From NCBI GenBank assembly GCA_029855985.1, contig JAGSHR010000126.1, positions 1 to 7,924 on the forward strand: a DNA stretch of 7,924 nt, read 5' to 3'. The translations under genes and the position numbers were made by a program. The notes under the pieces are model-generated. The model saw only the letters and a program-made list of their open reading frames with translations, was not told where the DNA came from and searched no databases. Source of the stretch: Candidatus Njordarchaeota archaeon. GTDB lineage: Archaea > Thermoproteota > JANJXX01 > Panguiarchaeales > Panguiarchaeaceae. The number at the start of each line of letters is the position of its first letter. The first letter of the stretch is position 1. Shown one piece after another: positions 1 through 7,924 of the stretch.

Positions 1-10
1 AAATAATGGT

Positions 11-1333
11 TTAATATTTGATGTAAAGAACTTCTCCTGCTTGGTTTTTCGTAGCGGCGATTAGTTCATTCTTTCCATCATTGTCGATATCGAAGACCCC
101 GATTGTTCCTATTTCACCGTAGAGCCTATGTTCACTCAACTTGTTTCCATCGAGGTCGTACACATAGACTCCTCCGAATGCTGTCCCGATGATTAATTCA
201 AGTTTCCCATCGTTGTTTACGTCAGCGACCTCGACCATGGAAGTCTGATCTTCTACCTCGAATTCCTTGATGATTTCTCCCTTCAAGTTTACAACAACTA
301 CCTTCTTGTATGATAGGCTAATAACTATCTCGGGTTCGCCGTCATTGTTAAAGTCAACGATGGTTGCAGCTTCTAATCTGTCTGGTAGGTTTATTCTCCA
401 TAATTGTTCTCCATTCTTGTATAATGCTAATTCTTCCACGAATGGTTGGAACTTGTATTTTTCGCCGTTGTGTTCAAATTCTAGGATGTTATTGTCTTTG
501 CTGTAAAGTACGTCTCCATTGTTTGATAATAGGAGTACGCATCTTCTGCAGTTAACCAATATCTCGGGTTTTCCATCATTGTTAAAGTCCTTTGCTATTA
601 TACTATAAACTTGAACAGGGTAGTAATCTGAGACTTTCATCTTCCAGAATTCCTTCAACTTATGGTTAAACACGAATAGATCTCCGTCAACTGTCCCAAC
701 AATAATGAATTTCTTTCCTGTCTCATTGAGACTTGCGATCTCTATAGCAGAAACTCCCGCGCCAACTTGTGTCTTATGTTTCACTTTACCATTCTTGTCC
801 AATATGATTACATCACCCATGAATGTGGTGACAACTATTTCCTTGTTTCCATCACCATTTAAATCTTCAACTCCTAACCTAAAAGAGGATCTATTCACGT
901 GGTAAGTCCAAATCTCATTGAATTCACTATCATAAAGCTTAACATCGATACCACCTCCACCCCAAGCAGCCATACCGCCCACAAGTATTTCTGGTTTTCC
1001 ATCACCATTCACATCATCAACAATGATGTCCCAAATCCAGCCTGCCCTTTTATCTCCTGGGCTCCAATACTGAATTTCTTTTATCTTATTGCCCTCGAGG
1101 TCATACACTTTTAGTTTTCTCTCGCTTCCACCCATAAGTATTTCTGGTTTACCGTCGCCATTGATATCGTGCACTCTAACTACTAAAGCCACCCCAGCGA
1201 GTACGTCTCTCCAAATTATGTTCTCATCTTTCATCATGCTAACAGTTTGCAAGTATCCAACAATCTTTTCTTCTTTTCCATCATTATCGAAGTCTCCAAT
1301 TATTGTTCTATAACTTTTCAATAATTCTTCCAT
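11..1333 (-). CDS. Soluble VCBS/FG-GAP repeat (calcium-type beta-propeller) protein, last gene of the sdh operon
   Basis: Function unknown. The 440-residue protein is almost entirely VCBS/FG-GAP repeats. I see eight intact DxDxDG/DxNxDG-xx-E loops, starting at residues 14, 56, 107, 157, 249, 327, 371 and 415, plus a degenerate one near 201-206 (SLNETG) that lacks the acidic ligands. The intervals are mostly 42-51 residues. The 78-residue gap between 249 and 327 seems to hold one more repeat unit without the loop. Between loops are paired strands of the 'LYVYDLDGNKL' kind. In integrin alpha and related families such loops bind Ca2+ within propeller blades. There is no signal peptide, membrane segment or anchor, so a cytoplasmic location is inferred, which is unusual because most VCBS proteins are exported. 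A CxxC pair (Cys262, Cys265) lies in one strand. The ATG at 1333 follows a strong GGAGGTG and lies 19 nt after the sdhB stop, so co-transcription with sdhCAB is likely. A structural or assembly role for complex II is possible but unproven. Confidence 0.85.
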   Translation of the reverse strand: MEELLKSYRTIIGDFDNDGKEEKIVGYLQTVSMMKDENIIWRDVLAGVALVVRVHDINGDGKPEILMGGSERKLKVYDLEGNKIKEIQYWSPGDKRAGWIWDIIVDDVNGDGKPEILVGGMAAWGGGGIDVKLYDSEFNEIWTYHVNRSSFRLGVEDLNGDGNKEIVVTTFMGDVIILDKNGKVKHKTQVGAGVSAIEIASLNETGKKFIIVGTVDGDLFVFNHKLKEFWKMKVSDYYPVQVYSIIAKDFNNDGKPEILVNCRRCVLLLSNNGDVLYSKDNNILEFEHNGEKYKFQPFVEELALYKNGEQLWRINLPDRLEAATIVDFNNDGEPEIVISLSYKKVVVVNLKGEIIKEFEVEDQTSMVEVADVNNDGKLELIIGTAFGGVYVYDLDGNKLSEHRLYGEIGTIGVFDIDNDGKNELIAATKNQAGEVLYIKY

Positions 1334-1340
1334 TCCATCC

Positions 1341-1347
1341 CACCTCC
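1341..1347 (-). promoter_or_regulatory. Strong Shine-Dalgarno of the VCBS gene
   Basis: The minus strand reads GGAGGTG here, 7 nt before the ATG at 1333 and inside the 19-nt gap after sdhB. It is a near-perfect match to the archaeal anti-SD. It fixes the start and implies translation from an internal position of the sdh message. I see no separate promoter in the gap. Confidence 0.75.
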
Positions 1348-1352
1348 CTTAA

Positions 1353-2081
1353 TCATAATTTACCTGTCAATGCGGCTTTGAAGGCTAGTCTTTGAAGGCT
1401 CCTAATTGCTATTGCTGGGGGTAATTCTTTTGGACATGCTTCTACACAGCTATAGGCGAAGTGGCATCTATAACAACCATCACTTCCTGTCACGGCAGGT
1501 ATTCTCACCCTGTTTCCTTGATCTCTGTTATCAGCAGCGAACCTGTAGGCTCTCATTAGGGGAGCAGGTCCTAGGAATTCCCAATCTGTCTCAACAACGG
1601 GACAGGCGGATACACATGCTCCACATAGCACACAGTGTAAGTATTCGCTGATTTTCTCTCTTTGTTTCGGTGTTTGGAGGAACTCTCTTTCTAAGTCTAT
1701 TGACTCTCCAATGAAGAATGCTTTCGCTTTCTTGACTTTCTCGTAAAGTGTTGTCAGGTCAACTACTAGATCCTTTATCACGGGGTAATGTGGCATTGGT
1801 TCAACTTTAATTGTATTGTTTTTCACCAACTTATCCACTTGTGCTTTACAAGCTAGCTCGTATTTTCCGTTTATCACCATTCCACAAGAGCCACATATTC
1901 CTTGCCTACAGCTAAACCTTATGGATAATGAGGGGTCGAGGTTCTCGAAGATGTACATTAACCCATCCAGAACGGTCATTCCTCTTCTGTAGGGTACCTC
2001 GTATTCCTTGTATGTGGGGGCTTCGTCTTTCCTAGGATCAAACCTGAAGACTATAAATTTGAGTTTTTCTCCATTTTGCAT
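1353..2081 (-). CDS. sdhB: Succinate dehydrogenase/fumarate reductase iron-sulfur subunit
   Basis: Electron-transfer subunit of complex II, passing electrons between the FAD of SdhA and the heme/quinone sites of the membrane anchor. The length of 242 aa is normal. The N-terminal ferredoxin-like domain (about 1-110) carries the [2Fe-2S] ligands Cys58, Cys63, Cys66 and Cys78 (CRQGICGSC...C). The C-terminal domain has C150xxC153xxC156xxxC160P and C206x5C212x3C216P. By homology, Cys150/153/156/216 hold [4Fe-4S] and Cys160/206/212 hold [3Fe-4S]. Ala209 sits where a fourth ligand would be needed, so a classical 3Fe centre is expected rather than the extra-cysteine centre reported for Sulfolobus-type (type E) enzymes. 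An additional Cys203 lies three residues before Cys206. The ATG at 2081 is preceded by GGAGGG (2089-2094) with a 7-nt spacer. The gap from sdhA is 12 nt and the SD overlaps the last base of the sdhA stop. Sequence alone does not show whether the complex oxidises succinate or reduces fumarate in vivo. Confidence 0.96.
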   Translation of the reverse strand: MQNGEKLKFIVFRFDPRKDEAPTYKEYEVPYRRGMTVLDGLMYIFENLDPSLSIRFSCRQGICGSCGMVINGKYELACKAQVDKLVKNNTIKVEPMPHYPVIKDLVVDLTTLYEKVKKAKAFFIGESIDLEREFLQTPKQREKISEYLHCVLCGACVSACPVVETDWEFLGPAPLMRAYRFAADNRDQGNRVRIPAVTGSDGCYRCHFAYSCVEACPKELPPAIAIRSLQRLAFKAALTGKL

Positions 2082-2093
2082 TCGCGTTCCCTC

Positions 2094-3791
2094 CTAATAT
2101 TTCCTCTCAATTGGTATCCATCTTGTCACAATTACGTCCCTGTATTCTATTAATGGTTCTTGGTTTGGGCCTCTATATCTCGCGATTGTGTGCTTCATGA
2201 AGTTTGCGTCGTCCCTCTTGGGGTAGTCCTCTCTATAGTGGGCTCCTCTGCTCTCCTTTCTGTTAATTGCTCCAATAAACATGACTTCTGCGATATCGAG
2301 CATTCCTTCAAGATGCAACGCGTTTAGCAATTCTAGGTCATACGTCACGGCTTTACTCTTGAGTTCGATATCTTGATATCTCTTCTTGAGAGCTCTCAGT
2401 TTCTCTAGGCCCTGCAACATTGATTGTTCTTCTCTGAATGCATGAAGGTGGTTTTGCATAACATTTTTGAGTTCTCTCTTGATTTGGTATACATCCTCTT
2501 TACCCTCTTTGTTCAGAAGGAATTCTAGTTTTTCATCAAATTCCTTCATGGCTTTCTCTATCTCCTCCCTGCCATCGAAATAATCGTGCTTTTTAGCATA
2601 TTCCGCGGCCATAATGCCAGCAACTCTACCGAATACCTGTGTATCTAATAGGGAGTTTCCACCCAATCTATTTGCTCCATGTATTGAAACAGAGGTACAT
2701 TCTCCAGCTGCAAATAATCCATTTAATTCGGTTCTTGTGAATTGGTCAATGATGTCGATTCCTCCCATGTGGTAGTGAGCAGTCGGTATAACGGGAATAG
2801 GTTCTTCGATGGGGTCTACTCCGACGAAAGTCATTGATAGGAACCTAACCTGTGGTAATCTCTTCTTGATTCTGTCGGCTCCCAGATGTCTTAAGTCCAA
2901 GTAAACATGTGCTTTTTCTGGTCCAGCTCCTCTGCCCTCTCTTATTTCTGTTAGTATTGCTCTTGACACAAGGTCTCTTGGAGCGAGTTCCATTTTGTCT
3001 GGAGCATATTTCTTCATGAATCTTTCGCCTTCACCGTTGATAAGGTAACCTCCTTCTCCTCTAGCCCCCTCAGTTATCAAAATACCAACTGGGTAAAGTC
3101 CAGTTGGGTGGAATTGGAAGAACTCCATATCCTTTAGGGGGACCCCTGCCCAATAAGCTATTGCCATTCCATATCCAGTGTTGAAGTAAGCATTTGTGGT
3201 TATCTCGTATAATTGTCCAGCTCCTCCAGTTGACATGATAAATGCTTTTGCCATAATTCCAACTATCTCTCCAGTTTTAATGTTAAAACCGACTGCACCA
3301 ATAAGGCGATCGTTACTTCTGACAAGTCTCGTTACTAAGACTTCATCATATATGGGAATGTTTCTTCGAACGACTTGTTCATAAAGAGTATGTAGCATTG
3401 CGTGTCCCGTAAAGTCCGCTACATATGCTGTTCTTGGATAACTCTGTCCACCAAAAGGCCTTTGGGTCATTCTCATGTCCTCTGCTCTGTTAAATGCCAT
3501 ACCCCACTGTTCTAACTGTCTTACTACTCTAGGAGCCTCTCTAACGAAGAATTCAACAGCATTTTGGTCTGCTAGAAAGTCACTACCTTTTATTGTGTCC
3601 CATGCGTGAACTTCCCAAGTGTCATCCTCCCTTAATGCAGCGTTGATTCCCCCTTCTGCTGCTACAGTGTGCGATCTTGAAGGATACACGAAGGATATTA
3701 TTCCCACATCAACGCCCCTATCATGAGCATCGATTGCAGCTCTTAATCCGGCGCCACCGCCTCCGATAATTATTACATCATGCTTTATCAT
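2094..3791 (-). CDS. sdhA: Succinate dehydrogenase/fumarate reductase flavoprotein subunit
   Basis: Catalytic subunit interconverting succinate and fumarate on covalently bound FAD, on the cytoplasmic face of the membrane. Numbered from the ATG at 3791 (565 aa): the Rossmann FAD motif GGGGAG is at 10-15. The [11 protein letters not shown] motif contains His41, the expected 8-alpha-histidyl FAD link. The substrate site is complete: His228 in HPTG, Thr240/Glu241 in TEGARGEGG, Arg272 in PRD (the E. coli SdhA Arg286 equivalent, with the same 31-residue spacing from the Glu), His339 in AHYHMGG and Arg374 in [13 protein letters not shown]. The C-terminal helical domain carries [15 protein letters not shown]. 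All residues needed for activity are present. A GTG at 3800 would add three residues and overlap the sdhC stop as GTGA. I prefer the ATG because GGTGA (3797-3801) lies 5 nt before it and would be consumed by the GTG start. It is tightly coupled to sdhC upstream and sdhB downstream. Confidence 0.96.
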   Translation of the reverse strand: MIKHDVIIIGGGGAGLRAAIDAHDRGVDVGIISFVYPSRSHTVAAEGGINAALREDDTWEVHAWDTIKGSDFLADQNAVEFFVREAPRVVRQLEQWGMAFNRAEDMRMTQRPFGGQSYPRTAYVADFTGHAMLHTLYEQVVRRNIPIYDEVLVTRLVRSNDRLIGAVGFNIKTGEIVGIMAKAFIMSTGGAGQLYEITTNAYFNTGYGMAIAYWAGVPLKDMEFFQFHPTGLYPVGILITEGARGEGGYLINGEGERFMKKYAPDKMELAPRDLVSRAILTEIREGRGAGPEKAHVYLDLRHLGADRIKKRLPQVRFLSMTFVGVDPIEEPIPVIPTAHYHMGGIDIIDQFTRTELNGLFAAGECTSVSIHGANRLGGNSLLDTQVFGRVAGIMAAEYAKKHDYFDGREEIEKAMKEFDEKLEFLLNKEGKEDVYQIKRELKNVMQNHLHAFREEQSMLQGLEKLRALKKRYQDIELKSKAVTYDLELLNALHLEGMLDIAEVMFIGAINRKESRGAHYREDYPKRDDANFMKHTIARYRGPNQEPLIEYRDVIVTRWIPIERKY

Positions 3792-3796
3792 GTTCC

Positions 3797-3801
3797 TCAC
3801 C
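3797..3801 (-). promoter_or_regulatory. Shine-Dalgarno that decides the sdhA start
   Basis: The minus strand reads GGTGA, within AGGGTGAGG at 3795-3803, with a 5-nt spacer to the ATG at 3791. The sdhC stop codon TGA (3797-3799) lies inside it, so termination of sdhC and initiation of sdhA are probably coupled. Confidence 0.7.
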
Positions 3802-4543
3802 CTAGATTATTTACAAGTGCATATGCGGTATAGTCTATCCAAGTTAGAATTGCAAAGCCTATTATTGCTATAAGCACAGCGAATGCCCTTACAATTTTCT
3901 CGTTTTCAATATTTGTGAAGTCCATTATAATAATTCTTATTCCTTGTGCCCCATGGATGGAGATCGTTAGGTTGAATATCAAATAGTAGACCATCCAAAT
4001 GGGGTCTTTGTAGGTGCTAATGACGTTCTCCCAGTTAGTAAAGTACTCTGGTCCTCCAATTACGTGTATGTGTATAAAGTGTATCAAAACTATAAAGGCT
4101 ACAATGAGTGCTGAGATTCTGTGCAAACTCCAAAGAGGCCTAGAGGGGAGTTGTCTGCCGGAGAAAAACCACATTTTAATATTTCTAGGGGTGCCTATTT
4201 CCCTATTGAGTAAGGGTGCTGTTCTCTTTTTTATAGCTTCACCGACTGGTTGCTTACTTGTTAGTAAATCTTGAATTATCAAAGTCAACCCATAGAATGC
4301 GTGCCATGCAATTGCTACCCCTAGCGCCGCATAGATTAATTGGATTCCTGGTATGGACTCGTACAATTGTATTTCATGTTCGTATATCTCTGGTCCAAGT
4401 GTTATTAGGTAGTTTGAGTACGTGTGAAGTAGCATCCAAGCAATTATCACAATCCCAAAGAGTCTCTGAAGAAGCCACAGGAAAGCATTTATCCGATTTG
4501 TAGTAGGGAACTCCCACTCCTCTTCTTCTAATTTAACTACCAT
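3797..4543 (-). CDS. sdhC: Five-helix cytochrome b membrane anchor of complex II (SdhC/D-like, type B)
   Basis: Membrane subunit that anchors SdhAB and provides heme b and the quinone site. In 248 residues I see five hydrophobic helices, about 19-47, 66-95, 138-163, 181-207 and 217-244, with the N-terminus predicted inside. The chain has an internal duplication. R27-x12-H40 in helix 1 matches R142-x12-H155 in helix 3, and H81-x10-D92 in helix 2 matches H197-x10-D208 in helix 4. His40, 81, 155 and 197 are the likely axial ligands of two hemes. Helix-pair spacings of 41 and 42 residues agree with B. subtilis SdhC (His28/70 and 113/155). The loop between helices 2 and 3 is longer than in that protein and basic (about 96-137). 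Family knowledge: five helices, two hemes and gene order C-A-B define type B complex II. Type A/C enzymes use two three-helix subunits, and no separate sdhD is present here. The Glu that Wolinella FrdC has two residues before its last heme ligand is Ser195 here. The ATG at 4543 follows GGTG (4551-4554) with a 7-nt spacer. Confidence 0.9.
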   Translation of the reverse strand: MVVKLEEEEWEFPTTNRINAFLWLLQRLFGIVIIAWMLLHTYSNYLITLGPEIYEHEIQLYESIPGIQLIYAALGVAIAWHAFYGLTLIIQDLLTSKQPVGEAIKKRTAPLLNREIGTPRNIKMWFFSGRQLPSRPLWSLHRISALIVAFIVLIHFIHIHVIGGPEYFTNWENVISTYKDPIWMVYYLIFNLTISIHGAQGIRIIIMDFTNIENEKIVRAFAVLIAIIGFAILTWIDYTAYALVNNLG

Positions 4544-4550
4544 TTAAGGA

Positions 4551-4554
4551 CACC
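4551..4554 (-). promoter_or_regulatory. Shine-Dalgarno of sdhC
   Basis: GGTG on the minus strand, 7 nt before the sdhC ATG. It supports this start and shows that the operon's message has a leader. Confidence 0.6.
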
Positions 4555-4588
4555 ATAATTTACTTCACTTTTGACTATGTTTAACTAT

Positions 4589-4600
4589 CAAAAATATAGG
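4589..4600 (-). promoter_or_regulatory. Candidate TATA box of the sdhCAB-VCBS operon
   Basis: The minus strand reads CCTATATTTTT, an AT-rich TATA-like element centred near 4594. Archaeal transcription starts roughly 25 nt downstream of the TATA centre, which would put the start near 4568 and leave a leader of about 25 nt that includes the sdhC Shine-Dalgarno. The whole region is AT-rich, so other placements are possible (for example the TAAATAAAG read on the same strand near 4601-4609). This is inference from position and composition only. Confidence 0.4.
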
Positions 4601-4625
4601 CTTTATTTAGTTTACTTTAACATAA

Positions 4626-4661
4626 TCATATACAACATACTTAATACTTTTTCATATACAA
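4626..4661. repeat. 10-bp direct repeat TCATATACAA, two copies 26 bp apart
   Basis: TCATATACAA occurs exactly at 4626-4635 and again at 4652-4661. The period of 26 bp is about two and a half helical turns. The second copy overlaps the loop and part of the arms of the adjacent inverted repeat. Position in a divergent promoter region suggests regulator sites or promoter elements, but AT-rich sequence produces such repeats easily. Confidence 0.5.
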
Positions 4662-4668
4662 TGAAAAA
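4648..4668. repeat. Inverted repeat TTTTTCAT / ATGAAAAA (possible operator)
   Basis: Perfect 8-bp arms at 4648-4655 and 4661-4668 flank a 5-nt centre. The match goes on to CTTTTTCAT/ATGAAAAAAG with one extra A. It lies about 45-65 nt before the rightward start codon, overlapping where a TATA box would be expected, so it could be a dimeric repressor site. No regulator gene is nearby. Confidence 0.45.
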
Positions 4669-4688
4669 AGTTTCACAGAAAGAAGTTT

Positions 4689-4698
4689 AGAAGCTTCT
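4689..4698. repeat. Perfect 10-bp palindrome AGAAGCTTCT
   Basis: The self-complementary sequence AGAAGCTTCT lies 15 nt before the TTG at 4714, probably in the 5' leader of the rightward gene. A second pairing, AAGAAG (4680-4685) with CTTCTT (4694-4699), is an alternative hairpin. Either could be a small operator, a leader hairpin or chance. Confidence 0.35.
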
Positions 4699-4704
4699 TG
4701 TATT

Positions 4705-4708
4705 GAGG
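4705..4708 (+). promoter_or_regulatory. Probable Shine-Dalgarno of the rightward gene
   Basis: GAGG, 5 nt before TTG 4714 and 8 nt before GTG 4717. It favours one of these near-cognate starts over the ATG at 4741, whose own GGAG (4734-4737) has a spacer of only 3 nt. Confidence 0.45.
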
Positions 4709-4713
4709 CTTAA

Positions 4714-5595
4714 TTGGTGGTTCCCTTGGCAAAGGAGAACATGCTAAAAATAACTTTTGACGGCGAAAGAGTTTTTGGGGTATTTCATGTTAATAATGCT
4801 ATATGGGTTCTCACGAGTCAGAGAATAGTGGAAGTAAAGAATGATCTTACAGTATCAACGTTGTATAGATTTAACGTAAACCTTAGTGTCTCGAAAGCAG
4901 TAACTTATGGAGAATCACTATATTTTATCAGTAATGGATTATTATTCGAATTCAAGAAAACACATGGGCTTAGAGAAGTCTCCAAATTACAGGTTACCCC
5001 CATAGATTTTTGTGTTAACCCAGAAAGAACTCTCTTTGTGTACCTTTTACCTAACCAACTAAAAATAAACACAATTGATATGGAGAAAGTTGTTCATTTA
5101 TCAGAATTATATCGAGGTGTTCAATGTTTTGTGAAACGAGAAAATGTGTTTCTGTTATTAATTGGTCTTTGGGGGTACACAGCTGTAAATCTTGAAGGTA
5201 GATTGGAGTTCTATAAAACATTTGGGGACATTGTTAATGATGTAAAGATGGCTTCAATTGGTAAAAGTAATTATATTCTGACGGGGAGTAAGAATGGGAG
5301 TCTATATGTGGGTGATGATAAAGGTGATATAATCAATAGCGTTAGTCTTGGTAAGAGTTTATCAAAATTCGATTTTACTATTCAAAGTGACATGTTTTAT
5401 ATTGTTTGGGTTGGTTTTGACGGTTCGATAAATCTCCTGGAGTTAAGTAGAGATGGTGAGGTTAGAAAATTTGGAGCTCTCGAATCGTTAGAGTTTGATA
5501 TTGAGAATGTTGCAACTAAAGTTACAGAGAATAAAGAGTTATTAGTGGCTGTATCGGAGAAGAATAAGTTGGTTCTATTAAAGAAAAAAATATAG
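4714..5595 (+). CDS. Unrecognised protein with seven beta-propeller-like repeats
   Basis: I do not recognise a family at sequence level. The 293 residues (from TTG 4714) divide into seven units of about 38-48 residues beginning near 30, 68, 107, 145, 186, 228 and 276. Each has the form hydrophobic strand, turn, second strand with Gly or Asn/Asp, then a third strand: [95 protein letters not shown]. This is the pattern of a WD40- or PQQ-like seven-bladed propeller. No catalytic motif, signal peptide, membrane helix or calcium loop is seen, so a soluble cytoplasmic scaffold or binding protein is inferred. Start choice is uncertain. GAGG at 4705-4708 suits TTG 4714 or GTG 4717. The ATG at 4741 (nine residues later) has GGAG only 3 nt before it, which is short. 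It is transcribed away from the sdh operon and shares its promoter region. The gene ends in a T-tract. Confidence 0.75.
   Translation: MVVPLAKENMLKITFDGERVFGVFHVNNAIWVLTSQRIVEVKNDLTVSTLYRFNVNLSVSKAVTYGESLYFISNGLLFEFKKTHGLREVSKLQVTPIDFCVNPERTLFVYLLPNQLKINTIDMEKVVHLSELYRGVQCFVKRENVFLLLIGLWGYTAVNLEGRLEFYKTFGDIVNDVKMASIGKSNYILTGSKNGSLYVGDDKGDIINSVSLGKSLSKFDFTIQSDMFYIVWVGFDGSINLLELSRDGEVRKFGALESLEFDIENVATKVTENKELLVAVSEKNKLVLLKKKI
5584..5590 (-). terminator. T-tract terminator of the Cdc48 gene (inside the 3' end of the opposite gene)
   Basis: Seven consecutive T residues on the minus strand, 32-38 nt after the TAA at 5623. They coincide with the Lys codons at the end of the rightward gene. Archaeal RNA polymerase terminates at T-runs without a hairpin, so this is the likely end of the leftward transcript. 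Confidence 0.5.
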
Positions 5596-5600
5596 TGAGG

Positions 5601-5606
5601 TTTTTT
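5601..5606 (+). terminator. T-tract terminator of the rightward propeller gene
   Basis: Six T residues 6-11 nt after the TAG at 5593-5595. They lie before the end of the convergent Cdc48 gene and are a plausible intrinsic terminator of archaeal type. No hairpin is evident. Confidence 0.5.
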
Positions 5607-5622
5607 ACATTATTCGCGCCAC

Positions 5623-7854
<2,232 letters not shown>

Positions 7855-7866
7855 TTTTTTCTTTTT

Positions 7867-7891
7867 GATTTAAAAAGAAGGTTTAAAAAAA
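7867..7891 (-). promoter_or_regulatory. TATA-like promoter region of cdc48
   Basis: Two archaeal TATA-like elements appear on the minus strand: TTTTTTTAAACC at 7880-7891 and CTTTTTAAATC at 7867-7877. With a start about 25 nt downstream of the TATA centre, the farther one gives a leader of about 20 nt that keeps the Shine-Dalgarno. The nearer one would give a leader too short to include all of it. I favour the farther element. The remaining bases to 7924 hold nothing I can identify. Confidence 0.45.
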
Positions 7892-7924
7892 TTAATTAAT
7901 GGTTTTATTCTACTTTTATCTCCT

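Larger units (their letters stand above)
4544..4713. promoter_or_regulatory. Divergent intergenic region between sdhC and the propeller gene
   Basis: These 170 nt hold no convincing ORF and must contain the promoters of the leftward sdh operon and of the rightward gene at 4714. They contain a 10-bp direct repeat (4626-4635 and 4652-4661), an inverted repeat (4648-4655 / 4661-4668) and a palindrome (4689-4698), each listed separately. The AT-rich sequence around 4648-4660 is at a plausible TATA distance for the rightward gene. No tRNA-like or riboswitch-like fold is apparent. Confidence 0.6.

Noticed and set aside
267..1313. Several 60-80 aa plus-strand frames opposite the VCBS gene
   Set aside because: Repetitive shadows of the DxNxDG repeats; their similarity to one another follows from the repeats on the minus strand.
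11..1333. Tandem DNA repeat or recent repeat expansion in the VCBS gene
   Set aside because: The calcium loops resemble one another in protein and partly in DNA, but the units between them are strongly diverged, so this is an old repeat fold, not a recent tandem array.
3798..3800. GTG at 3800 as the sdhA start (4-nt overlap with sdhC)
   Set aside because: Possible, but the GTG is part of the GGTGA ribosome-binding site of the ATG at 3791, which also gives the more usual N-terminus shortly before the FAD motif.
3196..4503. Plus-strand open frames of 60-90 aa opposite sdhA and sdhC
   Set aside because: They lie entirely within well-conserved sdh genes on the other strand and show no recognisable domain.
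1353..4543. A type E (Sulfolobus-like) complex II with a CCG-domain anchor
   Set aside because: The anchor has five hydrophobic helices and no cysteine-rich CCG motifs, and SdhB lacks the extra ligand at the 3Fe site.
4544..4713. A small RNA, tRNA or riboswitch in the divergent spacer
   Set aside because: The spacer is AT-rich with only short dyads; I find no cloverleaf, no conserved riboswitch core and no GC-rich stem expected for a thermophile RNA.

Overview
The window looks like chromosomal DNA from an archaeon, probably a thermophile of moderate to low GC. The case rests on a two-ring Cdc48/VAT-type AAA+ ATPase, purine-rich Shine-Dalgarno sequences of the GGTGA/GGAGGTG kind 5-7 nt before starts, TATA-like rather than -35/-10 promoter sequences, T-tract rather than hairpin-T terminators, and heavy use of AGA/AGG (Arg) and ATA (Ile). 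I cannot name the lineage from the sequence alone. No rRNA, tRNA, CRISPR array, IS element or phage gene is visible, and gene density is normal.

Layout, by coordinate. (1) 11-1333 (-): a 440-aa soluble VCBS/FG-GAP calcium-type repeat protein. (2) 1353-4543 (-): a succinate dehydrogenase/fumarate reductase operon in the order sdhC-sdhA-sdhB. The membrane anchor is one five-helix polypeptide built from two similar halves. The VCBS gene follows sdhB after only 19 nt and has a strong ribosome-binding site of its own, so it reads as the fourth gene of the operon. (3) 4544-4713: a 170-nt divergent intergenic region holding promoter-like sequence for both directions, a 10-bp direct repeat and two dyads. 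(4) 4714-5595 (+): an unrecognised protein of about 290 aa that I read as seven ~40-residue beta-propeller repeats. (5) 5596-5622: a very short convergent junction with T-tracts for both directions. (6) 5623-7839 (-): the Cdc48/VAT ATPase, complete, with its promoter region in 7840-7924.

Working together: SdhA (FAD, dicarboxylate site), SdhB (three Fe-S clusters) and SdhC (probable di-heme b anchor) form complex II, linking succinate/fumarate to the membrane quinone pool. The gene order C-A-B and the five-helix anchor match the type B complexes of Bacillus subtilis and Wolinella. The most unusual feature is that complex II is flanked by two soluble proteins that both look like beta-propellers and both lack a signal peptide, one of them apparently co-transcribed with it. 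The Cdc48 gene is a separate housekeeping unit for protein unfolding and quality control. It carries an almost identical 49-bp stretch in its two ATPase modules.
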